From Tranquillimonas alkanivorans (GTDB taxonomy: Bacteria > Pseudomonadota > Alphaproteobacteria > Rhodobacterales > Rhodobacteraceae): DNA of 64,000 nt. The DNA lies in NCBI RefSeq assembly GCF_900115595.1, contig NZ_FOXA01000004.1, positions 182,330-246,329 on the forward strand. The letters run 5' to 3'. The notes beneath the pieces were generated by a model. That model was not told the DNA's origin and did not search any database. It saw only the letters and a program-made list of their open reading frames with translations. Of this stretch, positions 29,539-38,474 are shown one piece after another (within the stretch, counting starts at the first letter, position 1; the number at the start of each line of letters is the position of its first letter). Made by a program: the position numbers and the translations under genes.

Positions 29539-30042
29539 ATGAAGGACATCACCGAACTGGAGCGCCGCATCACGGCGGCCCTCGACCGGATCGGCGCCGG
29601 CGTCGAAGGGCTGTCGCGGTCCGCCCCGGCGCCCGCGCCGTCCGACGACGAAGGGCAGACCACTGCCGTGCTGCAGGCCGAGCTTGAGGCCGAGCGCGAG
29701 ACGACGGCCCAGCTCGAGGAGCGCGTGCGCGCGATCCAGGAAAGGCAGGACACCCGCGTCGTCCAACTCGAGGCCGAGCTGGCAGCGGCGATGGAGCGGC
29801 TCGACCGGGTCGAGGCCGACCGCCGCCGGATCAAGCGCGTCAACGACGAGCTGCGCGGCTCGAACCAGGCCCTGCGCGAGGCGAACGAGGCCGGGCTGGC
29901 CGACGCCGCGCTGGTGGACCAGGCGATGAGGACCGAACTGGACGCGCTGCGCGCGATGCGCGACAGCGACCGCGCCGAGATGGAAGAAATCCTCGCCGAC
30001 CTCGCGCCGGCGCTCGACGAAGGAGAGACGGCCAATGCCTGA
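29539..30042 (+). CDS. Coiled-coil protein upstream of zapA
   Basis: A 167-residue charged protein with no signal or membrane segment. Residues 40-155 are an almost continuous heptad-rich coiled coil of Glu, Arg, Ala and Leu (LEAERETTAQLEERVRAIQE). A Pro/Ala linker (SAPAPAPS) separates it from a short N-terminal helix. GAGAGGA precedes the ATG. Its 3' end overlaps zapA by 8 bp, so the two are translationally coupled, which suggests a partner in Z-ring or division-site work. No family name is claimed. Confidence 0.8.
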   Translation: MKDITELERRITAALDRIGAGVEGLSRSAPAPAPSDDEGQTTAVLQAELEAERETTAQLEERVRAIQERQDTRVVQLEAELAAAMERLDRVEADRRRIKRVNDELRGSNQALREANEAGLADAALVDQAMRTELDALRAMRDSDRAEMEEILADLAPALDEGETANA

Positions 30043-30451
30043 AGTGAAGGTCACCATCGGCCACCGCGAATTCGAGGTCGCCTGCCAGGCGGGCGAAGAG
30101 CATTACCTGCAGGCCGCCGCCAAGCTTCTGGACGTCGAGGCGACGGCGATCCTGGGCCAGATCGGCCGGCTGCCCGAGGCACGGATGCTGCTGATGGCGG
30201 GATTGATGCTCGCCGACAAGACGGCCGGAATGGAAGAGCAACTGGGCGCCATGGAAGAGCAGCAGCGTGGGCTAGAACGCTCGGTCGCGGCGCTGCAATC
30301 CGAGATCGACCGGCTGAAGAACGCCCCGCCGCCCGAGCCCGAGCGCGTCGAGGTGCCGGTGATCCCGCCGCACGTGGCCGACAGCCTTGCCGAACTCGCC
30401 GCGCGCGCCGAATCGGTGGCCGACAAGGTCGAGGAGCGGGCGGCGGAGTAA
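30035..30451 (+). CDS. zapA: Cell division protein ZapA
   Basis: A 138-residue ZapA. The N-terminal globular domain VKVTIGHREFEVACQAGEE (4-22) is typical, followed by helices and a long coiled coil to about 100 and a variable tail. ZapA dimers and tetramers bundle FtsZ filaments at midcell. It is coupled to the upstream coiled-coil gene. The gene is followed by two hairpins and then the convergent P-loop gene. Confidence 0.9.
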   Translation: MPEVKVTIGHREFEVACQAGEEHYLQAAAKLLDVEATAILGQIGRLPEARMLLMAGLMLADKTAGMEEQLGAMEEQQRGLERSVAALQSEIDRLKNAPPPEPERVEVPVIPPHVADSLAELAARAESVADKVEERAAE

Positions 30452-30475
30452 GCGGCCATCCTGTGAGCAAAAGGA

Positions 30476-30521
30476 GCGCCTTCGGCGCACGCTGTCACTT
30501 GCGCCGGGCTGCGCCCGGCGC
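30476..30521. repeat. Two hairpins downstream of zapA
   Basis: GCGCC-TTC-GGCGC (30476-30488) and GCGCCGGGC-TGC-GCCCGGCGC (30501-30521, perfect 9-bp stem) lie between convergent zapA and the P-loop gene. A CCTCCGGCGGGGATATTT stretch follows, of a kind often seen in spacers of this bacterial group. Together they probably terminate transcription or form a dispersed repeat. Confidence 0.5.
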
Positions 30522-30576
30522 GGTGCCTCCGGCGGGGATATTTCAGGACCGAAGATGAACCTTTCGTCGTCCGGCC

Positions 30577-31440
30577 TTAGCCGCGGCGGTCGAGGGCGCG
30601 CGCGATGAGGGCGTCGAAAGCCTCGCGGCCTTGGACCTGCGCCACCTCTTCCGCCGTGACCGTGACGCCCCAGTTCCGGGCCATCGCCGCGTAGCGCGGC
30701 TGGCGGTGGGCAAGCGCACGGGAATAGGTCCAGCGGACGAAGGCGTCGGGATCGACGTCTGTCTCGGCCAGGTCATGTGTGCTCAGGTACTCGGCCCAGG
30801 CATCGCGCAGGAACTCGGGCTGGTAGTACATGGGCTTGGGCGCGCGGTCGAAGCGGCGGACGAGCTCCTCGGTGTGCGCCTCCGATCCCTCGATCCAGAC
30901 CATCAGGAGGTTCTGCGACAGCGCGGTGAGCACCGGGTCCTCGGGGTTGTCCGGATCCACCACCTCGCAGATCGAGCCGCCGGTGTCGCAGACGAAATTG
31001 TCGTAGCCATAGATCGCCTTCGCACGCTCGATGAAGTGCGCGGTGTCGAGAAGCGCGTTCACCTCGGCCACGCGGTGCTGCTCCTGCCGGCGCATGTACT
31101 CGTCGAAGGGCAGTCCGCCCTTCTCCGGATTTCCCGGCTTGCCGAGATATGTCGAGAGCGGCGCGAGGTTGTGGAAGGTGATGTTGGACGCGATGTAGAT
31201 CGAGTCGGTCAGTAGCAGCTCGCGCAGGAACGGGTTGCGCATCGCCTCGCGCTTGAAGTTGTCGACGATGTGCTCGCCCATGTAGCGGGTACCGATGCGG
31301 TAATCGATCGAGTAGTGGAACCACCCGCCCGAGCCGCGCAGCATCGAGGCGAGGTGCGTCTTGCCCAGTCCCGACATGCCGAACAGGCAGACCCGTTTCG
31401 TCTTCGCCCCGCGCCAATCCTCTGCGCTGTCGTAGATCAT
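30577..31440 (-). CDS. Orphan P-loop ATPase-like protein
   Basis: A 287-residue soluble protein with a Walker A-like loop FGMSGLGKTHLASML at about 17-31 and a conserved-looking body (FHYSIDYRIGTRYMGEHIV; FVCDTGGSICEVVDPD near 145-160). The second motif begins with Asp after a hydrophobic strand and could be Walker B. The fold suggests a kinase-like or ATP-dependent protein acting on a small substrate; I do not recognise a named family. ATG at 31440 has GGAGGGG upstream, while the longer frame to 31485 lacks a site. It stands alone, convergent with zapA. Confidence 0.75.
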   Translation of the reverse strand: MIYDSAEDWRGAKTKRVCLFGMSGLGKTHLASMLRGSGGWFHYSIDYRIGTRYMGEHIVDNFKREAMRNPFLRELLLTDSIYIASNITFHNLAPLSTYLGKPGNPEKGGLPFDEYMRRQEQHRVAEVNALLDTAHFIERAKAIYGYDNFVCDTGGSICEVVDPDNPEDPVLTALSQNLLMVWIEGSEAHTEELVRRFDRAPKPMYYQPEFLRDAWAEYLSTHDLAETDVDPDAFVRWTYSRALAHRQPRYAAMARNWGVTVTAEEVAQVQGREAFDALIARALDRRG

Positions 31441-31504
31441 CCGATCACCCCTCCGCTTCGCCCGGTTGCATAGCGCGCGGCGCACACGGAGGGTAGGGGG
31501 CCGA

Positions 31505-31539
31505 AACGAAAAGACCCCGCCCGGAGACCGGACGGGGTC
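31505..31539 (-). terminator. Intrinsic terminator of the fadL-like gene
   Basis: On the minus strand, 25 nt past the stop, GACCCCG-T-CCGG and CCGG-G-CGGGGTC pair around TCT and run into TTTTCGTTTC. It is a strong Rho-independent terminator with one internal mismatch. Confidence 0.85.
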
Positions 31540-31563
31540 GGATCGCGCCAGAGCGTGGAGCGA

Positions 31564-32709
31564 TCAGAACTTGTAGCCGAGCCGCAGACCGAAGGCGACG
31601 GCGGAGTTGTCGTCGAACTGGCCGAGCGCGGTTCCCGGGGTGCTGGGCGAAGTCGTCTCGGCATCGCCGATGTTGACGTAGCGCACGCCGCCAGTGATCT
31701 CGTAGGTCTCGGTTTCGTAGGTCAGGCCGAGCCCCAGCGAGGTCTGCCCGTCCGTCGGCCCGAGGTTCGAGGAGAACCCGCCGGTGTCCGGTTCGTAGCC
31801 GACGGTGACGGCGCCGGACCAGTTTTCGTTGAAGCGGCGGCCGAGACCCAGCGTATAGGTGATGGTGTCGTCGTCGTAGGCGACGAGCGGCACCGTGGTC
31901 GTGGCTTCGAAGATGCTCGGCGCGATCTCGAACTCGTCCCAGTCGACCCAGCGGACCGAGCCGAACAGCAGCGTGTCTTCCGCGATGCCTGTCTGGAAGT
32001 CTAGGTTCACCGACTGGGGCACCGTGGTCGAGAATTCGGTCGGCGATCCCGGGGCCGCATTGCCGGCGAAGGCTTCGTCGGCGCTGAAGTCGTGGGTGAT
32101 CTCGGAGTTGTAGGTCAGCGCAACGCGCAGGGCGATCTCAGGTTTTTCATAGGCGACGCCAACCACGTAGCCCAGATCCGTCTCGCTCGACGTCTCCATC
32201 GTGTAGGCGCCCACGTTAGGAAGGCTGACGCGCCCTTCGGCCTGCTGAATGCGGAGGCCGCCGTAGACGCTGAAGTTCGATGGCAGCGCGTACTTCGCCA
32301 GCGCCGTCACGGCGGTCGAGTCGATCTCGGCCGTGGAGCCGGCATAGGGGTAGTTCGGGCCGTTGGGGAAGGGCAGGCCGTCTCCGTCCGGGTAATCCAC
32401 ATCCGCGCCGATGGGCTGGTCGAGGATCAGGGCAAGCGACACGCGGTCGTTCACTTGCGTCTTCACCCCGAGCGAAAAGGTGGAGTAATCCTCGGCCATG
32501 TCGCCGGACCCGATGCTGGCGCCGGGCGGCAGAAGGGCAGTGTTCACGGCACCGCTGATGTCCGGGCTTGCATAGCCGAACGAAAGCGAGGCGTAGTTGC
32601 TTTCCTCGAACAGGATCGCGGACGACTGGACCGAACGCTCCACGCCCCCGGCGGCGGCGGCGCCCGCGCCGAGTGCGAGCGCGGCGACGGCCGTTGCTGT
32701 TGTTCTCAT
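31564..32709 (-). CDS. FadL/OmpP1-family outer membrane porin
   Basis: A 381-residue beta-barrel of the OmpP1/FadL/TodX family, which lets hydrophobic compounds such as long-chain fatty acids cross the outer membrane. A signal peptide (1-21, Ala-rich) is followed by the amphipathic strands of a barrel. The last residues, LGYKF, end in the aromatic residue used by the BAM machinery. GGGAGGAA precedes ATG 32709; the longer frame to 32760 is rejected. It is somewhat shorter than E. coli FadL (about 420 mature residues). Substrate unknown. Confidence 0.88.
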   Translation of the reverse strand: MRTTATAVAALALGAGAAAAGGVERSVQSSAILFEESNYASLSFGYASPDISGAVNTALLPPGASIGSGDMAEDYSTFSLGVKTQVNDRVSLALILDQPIGADVDYPDGDGLPFPNGPNYPYAGSTAEIDSTAVTALAKYALPSNFSVYGGLRIQQAEGRVSLPNVGAYTMETSSETDLGYVVGVAYEKPEIALRVALTYNSEITHDFSADEAFAGNAAPGSPTEFSTTVPQSVNLDFQTGIAEDTLLFGSVRWVDWDEFEIAPSIFEATTTVPLVAYDDDTITYTLGLGRRFNENWSGAVTVGYEPDTGGFSSNLGPTDGQTSLGLGLTYETETYEITGGVRYVNIGDAETTSPSTPGTALGQFDDNSAVAFGLRLGYKF

Positions 32710-32834
32710 TCTTGTTCCTCCCTCAAGAAGCTGTGATCTTGCTAGGGGCGGGAACAGCATGTGGTCAATTTTAACCTGACGTCACGACCGCGCGGGCGGG
32801 AACTTCCCCGTGCGACGTGTGCGCGATGCAACTC

Positions 32835-33731
32835 TCAGGCGGCGCGCCTCCGGTCGCGCCTGTCGGCCCAGAGGTTGAGGTAGTTCGCCCCGAAGATGAT
32901 CGCCGCGCCCATGATCACCAGCGCGTCCACCGGTTCTGCATAGACGATCATGCCCACCACCGCGATCACGGGCAGACGCATGAAATCGAACGGCATGACC
33001 ACCGCCGCCGGGGCGAGGGTGAGCGCCGTGGTCAGGCAGAAATGCGCCAGAAGGCCCGCGATCCCGATTACCACGAGGCCCGGGAGTGTCGCGGCCGAGG
33101 GCAGGGCGATGTCGCCGTCGATGCCCGCGCAGACGATGCCGAAGACGGCCTGCATCACCGTCAGCCAGAACAGGATGCAGGTGATTGTGGCAGTGCGGGT
33201 GAGCAGCTTGGTGAATACGGCGGAACCGGCGAATCCGACGGCTGCCCCGGCCGCCGCGACGATGCCGGGTTCGATGTTGCCGAAGTCGGGCCGGGCGACG
33301 ATCAGGATGCCGCAGAAGCCGATGGCGGCCGTGGCCAGCCGCGGCGCGGTCAGACGCTCGCCCAGGATCAGCGGGGCCATGACGACGGCGACCCAGATGG
33401 GCATCGAGAACTCAAGCGCGAAGACCTGCGCGAGCGGGATCAGCGTGATCGCGTAGAACCACAGGTTCTGGCCGGTGAAATGGCTGATGTTGCGGATCAG
33501 GTGGATGCCGAGCCGCTGGGTGTTGACCTCGCGCAGGTGTCCCGTCGCGCCGCCGATGATCAGTACGATCAGGATGCCGACGAAGGAGCGGTAGGTCATG
33601 ATCTCGAACGTGTCGAGCTCGAACGAAACCTCGCGCCCGGCCACGGCCATGGACGAGAACGAGGCGATGGCCCCGAACATCCAGAGCGCGGCCTTGCCCG
33701 CGTTGTGCGTCTCGACCTGCAGCGTCGCCAT
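32835..33731 (-). CDS. EamA/DMT-family transporter
   Basis: A 298-residue inner-membrane protein with about ten hydrophobic helices forming two EamA repeats, as in drug/metabolite exporters. The first repeat ends near LERLTAPRLATAAIGFCGILI, and the second at YAEPVDALVIMGAAIIFGANY. A basic C-terminus (RRDRRRAA) is cytoplasmic by the positive-inside rule. ATG at 33731 has GGGAGGGG upstream. The cargo cannot be predicted. It lies 125 bp upstream of the fadL-like gene on the same strand, probably a separate unit. Confidence 0.87.
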   Translation of the reverse strand: MATLQVETHNAGKAALWMFGAIASFSSMAVAGREVSFELDTFEIMTYRSFVGILIVLIIGGATGHLREVNTQRLGIHLIRNISHFTGQNLWFYAITLIPLAQVFALEFSMPIWVAVVMAPLILGERLTAPRLATAAIGFCGILIVARPDFGNIEPGIVAAAGAAVGFAGSAVFTKLLTRTATITCILFWLTVMQAVFGIVCAGIDGDIALPSAATLPGLVVIGIAGLLAHFCLTTALTLAPAAVVMPFDFMRLPVIAVVGMIVYAEPVDALVIMGAAIIFGANYLNLWADRRDRRRAA

Positions 33732-33831
33732 GTGTCCCCTCCCTCGCGCGCGCGGGCACGCTAGGTCGGCCCCGCGGGAAAGGGAAGCGGCTGCGGCGGA
33801 CACGATCGGCAAACCCGGCGCTGCGGTCCTG

Positions 33832-34041
33832 TCAGGTGACCAGCGCCATGAGCGTGATCAGAACGACGATCACCAGAAGGGCGACATAGGTGCCCGGCCT
33901 TTGCCAGCGGTTCTTGTCGGCATAGCAGTAGCCGCAGTGCGCACCGCGCAGGCGCATCTTGTGGCCGCATTCGTCGCAGGTGAAGATACGGAACGCGCGG
34001 GAGCGGTGTGTTGAATGGTGGCTGTTTGAATCACGGGGCAC
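33832..34041 (-). CDS. Small zinc-ribbon membrane protein
   Basis: A 69-residue reading frame. CDEC (22-25) and CGYC (36-39) are two CxxC knuckles of a small zinc ribbon, and the last 22 residues (YVALLVIVVLITLMALVT) form one transmembrane helix. This combination is unlikely by chance and resembles small conserved proteins of the group. The GTG start and ribosome site are weak, so the N-terminus is uncertain. Function unknown. Confidence 0.5.
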   Translation of the reverse strand: MPRDSNSHHSTHRSRAFRIFTCDECGHKMRLRGAHCGYCYADKNRWQRPGTYVALLVIVVLITLMALVT

Positions 34042-34194
34042 GACGGTACTCGCTCGGAAATCGGTGCAGGTAATGCACCGACCAAAACGTGTTCCGTGGC
34101 GTCTGGCAAGCGGGAAGCGCGCGGCGGGCTGTCCGTCTCACGAGACGCCCCCGGCTGTGCCTGTCACGTGATCAGGAGCCCTCGGCGCGACCCG

Positions 34195-35763
34195 TCATTC
34201 CCACTCGATGGTGCCCGGCGGCTTCGACGTGATGTCGTAGGTCACGCGGTTGATGCCGTTGACCTCGTTGATGATCCGCGTCGCCGTTTCACCCAGGAAT
34301 TCGTGGGTGAAGGGGTAGTAGTCGGCGGTCATGCCGTCCACGCTGGTCACCGCACGCAGGGCGCAGGCATAGTCGTAGGTGCGGCCGTCGCCCATGACGC
34401 CCACGGTGCGCACCGGCAGGATCGCCACGAAGGCCTGCCAGATGTCGTCGTAAAGCCCGTGCTTGCGGATCTGGTCGATATAGACGGCGTCGGCCTTGCG
34501 CAGGATGTCGAGCTTATCGCGCGTGATCTCGCCCGGGCAGCGGATCGCCAGGCCGGGGCCGGGGAAGGGATGCCGGCCGATGAAGCTTTGCGGCAGGCCC
34601 AGTTCGCGGCCAAGCGCGCGGACCTCGTCCTTGAAGAGTTCGCGCAGCGGCTCGACCAGCTTCAGGCCCATCTTCTCGGGCAGGCCGCCCACGTTGTGGT
34701 GCGACTTGATGGTGACAGACGGGCCGCCCGAGAAGCTGACGCTCTCGATCACGTCCGGGTAAAGCGTGCCCTGCGCCAGGAACTTCGCGCCCTCGATCTG
34801 GTCGGCGTATTTCTGGAACACGTCGATGAAGAGCCGGCCGATGGTCTTGCGCTTGGTCTCCGGATCGCTGACGCCTTCGAGTTCGCCCAGGAACAGTTCG
34901 CTCTCGTCGGCGTGGATCAGAGGGATGTTGTAGTGGTCGCGGAACATCGTGACCACTTCCTCGGCCTCGCCCAGCCGCAGAAGGCCGTGGTCGACGAAGA
35001 CGCAGGTCAGCTGGTCGCCGATCGCCTCGTGGATCAGCACAGCGGCGACCGAGCTGTCCACGCCGCCCGACAGGCCGCAGATCACCTTCGCATCGCCCAC
35101 CTGCTCGCGGATCATGCGGATCGCCTCGTCGCGATAGGCGCCCATCGTCCAGTCGCCGCGGAAACCGGCGAGGCGGGTGAAGTTCTCCAGCAGTTTGCGG
35201 CCGTTCGGGGTGTGATGCACCTCTGGGTGGAACTGCACGGCGAAGAAGTTGCGGTCATAGTCCGCAACGATGGCATAGGGCGCGTTCGGCGACTTGCCGA
35301 TCACCTCGAACCCCGGGGCGAGCTTCGCCACCCGGTCGCCGTGGGACATCCACACCTCCTCGCGCCCCGTGGCGAAGAGGCCCGAAAAGATCGTGTCGTC
35401 GCCGTGCCGGCCCGCCGGCTCGACGAAGGCGCGGCCGAATTCGCGGTGCTGGTCGGATTCGACGTGCCCGCCCAGCTGCTCGATCATCACCTGCTGGCCA
35501 TAGCAGATGCCCAGGACGGGCACGCCCATCTCGAACACCTTTTGCGGCGCGCGCGGGCTGTCGGGCGCGTTCACGCTGGCGGGGCCGCCCGAAAGGATCA
35601 CCGCCTTCGGGTTCAGCTCGTAGAGCGTTGCGTCGTCCACCGACTGGTAGGGGCGGATCTCGCAGAAGACGTTCGCCTCGCGCAGGCGGCGGGCGATCAG
35701 CTGCGTCACCTGGCTGCCGAAGTCGATGATGAGAAGCAGGTCGTGGGATGCGGTCGCGGTCAT
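34195..35763 (-). CDS. guaA: GMP synthase (glutamine-hydrolysing)
   Basis: A 522-residue two-domain enzyme that aminates XMP to GMP in the last step of guanine nucleotide synthesis. The glutamine amidotransferase domain (1-200) has nucleophile Cys87 in GICYGQQ and HPEVHHT for His/Glu. The ATP-pyrophosphatase domain has the PP-loop GLSGGVDSS near 230, and the C-terminal dimerisation domain ends with KPPGTIEWE. The length is standard. It appears monocistronic, with modABC divergent on the other side of a 326-bp spacer. Confidence 0.97.
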   Translation of the reverse strand: MTATASHDLLLIIDFGSQVTQLIARRLREANVFCEIRPYQSVDDATLYELNPKAVILSGGPASVNAPDSPRAPQKVFEMGVPVLGICYGQQVMIEQLGGHVESDQHREFGRAFVEPAGRHGDDTIFSGLFATGREEVWMSHGDRVAKLAPGFEVIGKSPNAPYAIVADYDRNFFAVQFHPEVHHTPNGRKLLENFTRLAGFRGDWTMGAYRDEAIRMIREQVGDAKVICGLSGGVDSSVAAVLIHEAIGDQLTCVFVDHGLLRLGEAEEVVTMFRDHYNIPLIHADESELFLGELEGVSDPETKRKTIGRLFIDVFQKYADQIEGAKFLAQGTLYPDVIESVSFSGGPSVTIKSHHNVGGLPEKMGLKLVEPLRELFKDEVRALGRELGLPQSFIGRHPFPGPGLAIRCPGEITRDKLDILRKADAVYIDQIRKHGLYDDIWQAFVAILPVRTVGVMGDGRTYDYACALRAVTSVDGMTADYYPFTHEFLGETATRIINEVNGINRVTYDITSKPPGTIEWE

Positions 35764-35947
35764 GGCGCGTGATTAGGGGCGCAGCGCGGCGGAGGCAAGC
35801 GAGATCGGAGCGACGAACAGGGAAGAGCGGCGGCGCATCCGCAGCGCGCCTGGCCCGCCAGGCGGCGGAGCTCGGCCGCAGCTCCGCTCCGCCGCGACCG
35901 TGAGTGGCGGCGCCACACGAATTAGCACCGGTCGACACGGCGGCATA

Positions 35948-35974
35948 GACCTGTGGACCGTTTATCCACAGGTC
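35948..35974. promoter_or_regulatory. Inverted repeat containing a DnaA-box sequence
   Basis: GACCTGTGGA (35948-35957) and TCCACAGGTC (35965-35974) are exact complements around a 7-bp spacer. The right half and spacer contain TTATCCACA (35962-35970), a perfect match to the DnaA-box consensus TTATNCACA. It could be a repressor operator, a DnaA site, or both. It lies about 115 bp before modA. Confidence 0.5.
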
Positions 35975-35996
35975 GCCCACAACTTTCGGTGTATTC

Positions 35997-36010
35997 TAGC
36001 CTTAAGGCTA
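35997..36010. promoter_or_regulatory. 14-bp palindrome upstream of modA
   Basis: TAGCCTTAAGGCTA is a perfect palindrome about 80 bp before the modA start, in the A+T-richest part of the spacer. It is a good candidate operator for the molybdate transport operon. It does not match the ModE consensus known to me. Confidence 0.5.
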
Positions 36011-36089
36011 TACCTCTGGCGGAAGGAGCGGGCGGTCTCCGGCCAATCCTCTTGCATCGGCCCCGGCGGCGTGAGCCTATGGCGCGGCG

Positions 36090-36827
36090 ATGAAGAAACT
36101 GGCCGTCATAGCTGTCGCGCTCGCTCTGCAGGCGCTGCCCTTCCGGGGTACTGCCGGCACGGTCTCGGTCGCCGTGGCGGCCAACGTTTTGCCCGCGATC
36201 GAGGAGATGGCGGAGACGTTCGCGCGCGAGACGGACCATGGGTTGCGCATCTCGTCCGGTTCGACGGGTCGCCTTTACGCCCAGATCCGCGCCGGTGCCC
36301 CCTACGACGTCTTTCTGGCCGCAGACGCCGAGCGGCCGGAGCGCCTGGAGGGGGACGGGCTGGTGGAGAGGCGGCGGACATACGCGCTTGGACGCCTGGC
36401 GCTCGTGGGGCCGCCGGGCACGCTGGACGACCCGGCGGCGGCGCTGCGGGGCCAGCGGCTGACCGTGGCGGATCCCGCGGTCGCCCCCTACGGCCTGGCG
36501 GCGATGGAGACGCTGACGGCGCTGGGGCTGAAGCCGCAGGACGTCCGCCTAGTGACCGGCGAAAGCGTGGGGCAGACGGCGATGTTCGTGGCCACCGGGA
36601 ACGCGCCCTACGGGTTCCTCGCCCGGTCGCTTCTGCCGCAGGTGCGGGCGGCGCGGGACGTCGACGTCTGGGACGTGCCGCCGGACCACCACGCGCCGAT
36701 CCGGCAGGACGCGGCGCTTCTGTCCCGCGGCGCCAGTGCTGAGGCCGCACTGGCGTTCTGGGACTGGCTTCAGGGCGACGCGGCGCGGGCAATCCTGAGT
36801 AGCGCGGGTTACGAGGTGCCGGACTAG
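36090..36827 (+). CDS. modA: Molybdate ABC transporter, binding protein
   Basis: A 245-residue periplasmic molybdate-binding protein. A signal peptide (1-22) precedes the mature start TVSVAVAANVLPAIEEMA. SSGSTGRLYAQIRAGAPYDVF at about 55-75 holds the oxyanion-binding serines, and VTGESVGQTAMFVATGNAPYG the second half-site. Type II ABC binding protein. Its stop shares a base with the modB GTG start. It supplies molybdate to the cofactor pathway represented by moaC and moeA in this window. Confidence 0.93.
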   Translation: MKKLAVIAVALALQALPFRGTAGTVSVAVAANVLPAIEEMAETFARETDHGLRISSGSTGRLYAQIRAGAPYDVFLAADAERPERLEGDGLVERRRTYALGRLALVGPPGTLDDPAAALRGQRLTVADPAVAPYGLAAMETLTALGLKPQDVRLVTGESVGQTAMFVATGNAPYGFLARSLLPQVRAARDVDVWDVPPDHHAPIRQDAALLSRGASAEAALAFWDWLQGDAARAILSSAGYEVPD

Positions 36828-37489
36828 TGCTGCTCGACGCCGTGTGGCTGTCGGTCCGGCTTTCGGCCGTGACCACGGCGATCCTTCTGGTGATCGGCCT
36901 GCCGCTGGCCTGGTGGCTTGCGACCACGTGCTCGCGGTTCAAGCCGGCGGTCGAGGCGCTGACGGCGCTGCCGCTTGTTCTACCGCCGACTGTACTTGGG
37001 TTCTACCTCCTGGTGCTGATGAGCCCCGATACGCCGCTGGGCGCGGCCTGGGTGCGGCTGACGGGCGACACGCTGACCTTCAGCTTCGCGGGGCTGGTCG
37101 TCGCCTCGATCCTCTACTCGCTGCCCTTCGCAGTGCAGCCGATGCAGACCGCGTTTTCCGGCGTCGGGACAGGGCTGATGGAGGCGGCGGCGATGCTGGG
37201 TGCCGACCGGCTGGACGCCTTCCGCACCATCGCGCTGCCGCTCGCCCGGCGGGGGATGCTGACGGCAGGGGTGCTGACCTTTGCCCACACCCTGGGCGAA
37301 TTCGGCGTGGTGCTGATGGTCGGCGGCAACATCCCCGGCCGGACGCGCGTGATCTCGATCGAGATTTTCACGGCGGTCGAAACGCTCGATTATCGCACGG
37401 CGCACGTGCTGTCGGCGGGGCTTCTGGTCGTGTCGTTCATCGTGCTGACCTTCGTCTACGTCCTCAATCGCGGGCGCGCGCGTGGCTGA
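36827..37489 (+). CDS. modB: Molybdate ABC transporter permease
   Basis: A 220-residue inner-membrane permease with about five helices. The EAA loop EAAAMLGADRLDAFRTIALP near 119-138 is the contact site for ModC. TFAHTLGEFGVVLMVGGNIPG is the typical ModB signature. The start is GTG at 36827, overlapping the modA stop by one base, and its end overlaps modC by 8 bp, so the three genes are translationally coupled. Confidence 0.93.
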   Translation: MLLDAVWLSVRLSAVTTAILLVIGLPLAWWLATTCSRFKPAVEALTALPLVLPPTVLGFYLLVLMSPDTPLGAAWVRLTGDTLTFSFAGLVVASILYSLPFAVQPMQTAFSGVGTGLMEAAAMLGADRLDAFRTIALPLARRGMLTAGVLTFAHTLGEFGVVLMVGGNIPGRTRVISIEIFTAVETLDYRTAHVLSAGLLVVSFIVLTFVYVLNRGRARG

Positions 37490-38474
37490 GGTGCTGTCTT
37501 TCGACCTGTCGCTCCGGCGCGACGGCTTCGCCCTGTCGTTGACCGAGCGCATCCCGCTCGACGGCGTCACCGCCGTCACGGGGCCGAGCGGGGCGGGCAA
37601 GACGACGTTGCTGCGCTGTCTCGCCGGGCTCGAGCGGGGCGCGTCGGGCAGCGTGCGGCTGGGCGACGACGTATTGCAAGATGAAACACGCTTCGTGCCA
37701 CCGCACGCGCGGGGCGTCGGATACGTCTTTCAGGAGGCGCGGCTGTTTCCGCACATGAGCGTCGCGCGTAACCTTGCCTACGGCGCGCGGCGGCGCGGTG
37801 TGGCGCAGGAGCGTATCGAGGAGATCGTGCGCCTGCTCGATCTTGCGCCGCTGCTCGACCGGCGGCCGGGGGGCCTGTCGGGCGGAGAGTCGCGGCGTGT
37901 GGCGCTCGGCCGGGTGCTGGCCTCGCAACCCCGCGTGCTGTTTCTGGACGAGCCGATGACCGGGCTCGATTCCGCGCGCAAGGCCGAGATCATGCCGCAC
38001 ATCGTCCGCGCCACCCACGGGCTGGGGCTGCCCGCGCTCCTGGTGAGCCACGCCGAGGACGAGATTCAGACCTTGGCCGACCGGGTGCTGAAGATCGAGG
38101 AGGGCGGGCACGCGGGCTGGGGCCGGGTGCCGGTGCGCCTGCCGGCGCGCGTGGTCGAGCATTGCGACCATGGCGCCGTCCTGGTGGTCGGAGAGGCACG
38201 GCTGATCCTGCCGCTGCCCGCTTCGGCCGAGCGGAACTGGGCGCTCGCCGTGCCGCCTGACGGTGCGCTTGTCTCGACCGGGCCGCCGGGTCCCGGGAAT
38301 GCCCTGGCAAGCCTTCAGGCGCGGGTCGGTGCGGTTCCTGGTGACGGAACGGTGGCGCTGGAGGTTGCTGGGCATACCGTTGCCTGGCCGTGGCCCGAGG
38401 GACGGATCGTGCCTCCGCCGGGAAGCGATGTGTGGTTCACGATCCTGAAGGTCTATCCGCGTCCCACAGGTTGA
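37482..38474 (+). CDS. modC: Molybdate ABC transporter ATPase
   Basis: A 330-residue ABC ATPase. Walker A GPSGAGKTT is near 31-39, the signature LSGGESRRVALGRVL near 128, Walker B VLFLDEPMTGLDS follows, and the His switch is VSHAEDE. The C-terminal 115 residues form a TOBE/Mop-like domain that can bind molybdate and may inhibit the pump at high molybdate. The start is GTG. No clear terminator follows; a 621-bp spacer leads to the Hint gene. Confidence 0.93.
   Translation: MAEVLSFDLSLRRDGFALSLTERIPLDGVTAVTGPSGAGKTTLLRCLAGLERGASGSVRLGDDVLQDETRFVPPHARGVGYVFQEARLFPHMSVARNLAYGARRRGVAQERIEEIVRLLDLAPLLDRRPGGLSGGESRRVALGRVLASQPRVLFLDEPMTGLDSARKAEIMPHIVRATHGLGLPALLVSHAEDEIQTLADRVLKIEEGGHAGWGRVPVRLPARVVEHCDHGAVLVVGEARLILPLPASAERNWALAVPPDGALVSTGPPGPGNALASLQARVGAVPGDGTVALEVAGHTVAWPWPEGRIVPPPGSDVWFTILKVYPRPTG

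Larger units (their letters stand above)
35764..36089. other. Divergent region between guaA and modA
   Basis: This 326-bp spacer carries promoters for guaA and modABC. Two elements stand out and are listed separately: an inverted repeat overlapping a perfect DnaA-box sequence (35948-35974) and a 14-bp palindrome (35997-36010). GC drops around 35980-36015, as expected for a promoter. No RNA gene is recognised. Confidence 0.5.

Noticed and set aside
30452..30576. 6S RNA, which often lies after zapA
   Set aside because: The spacer is only 125 bp, with two GC hairpins and no central bulge typical of 6S RNA.
35997..36010. ModE-box assignment for the palindrome before modA
   Set aside because: The sequence is a palindrome at the right place, but it does not match the ModE consensus I know, so only a generic operator is claimed.
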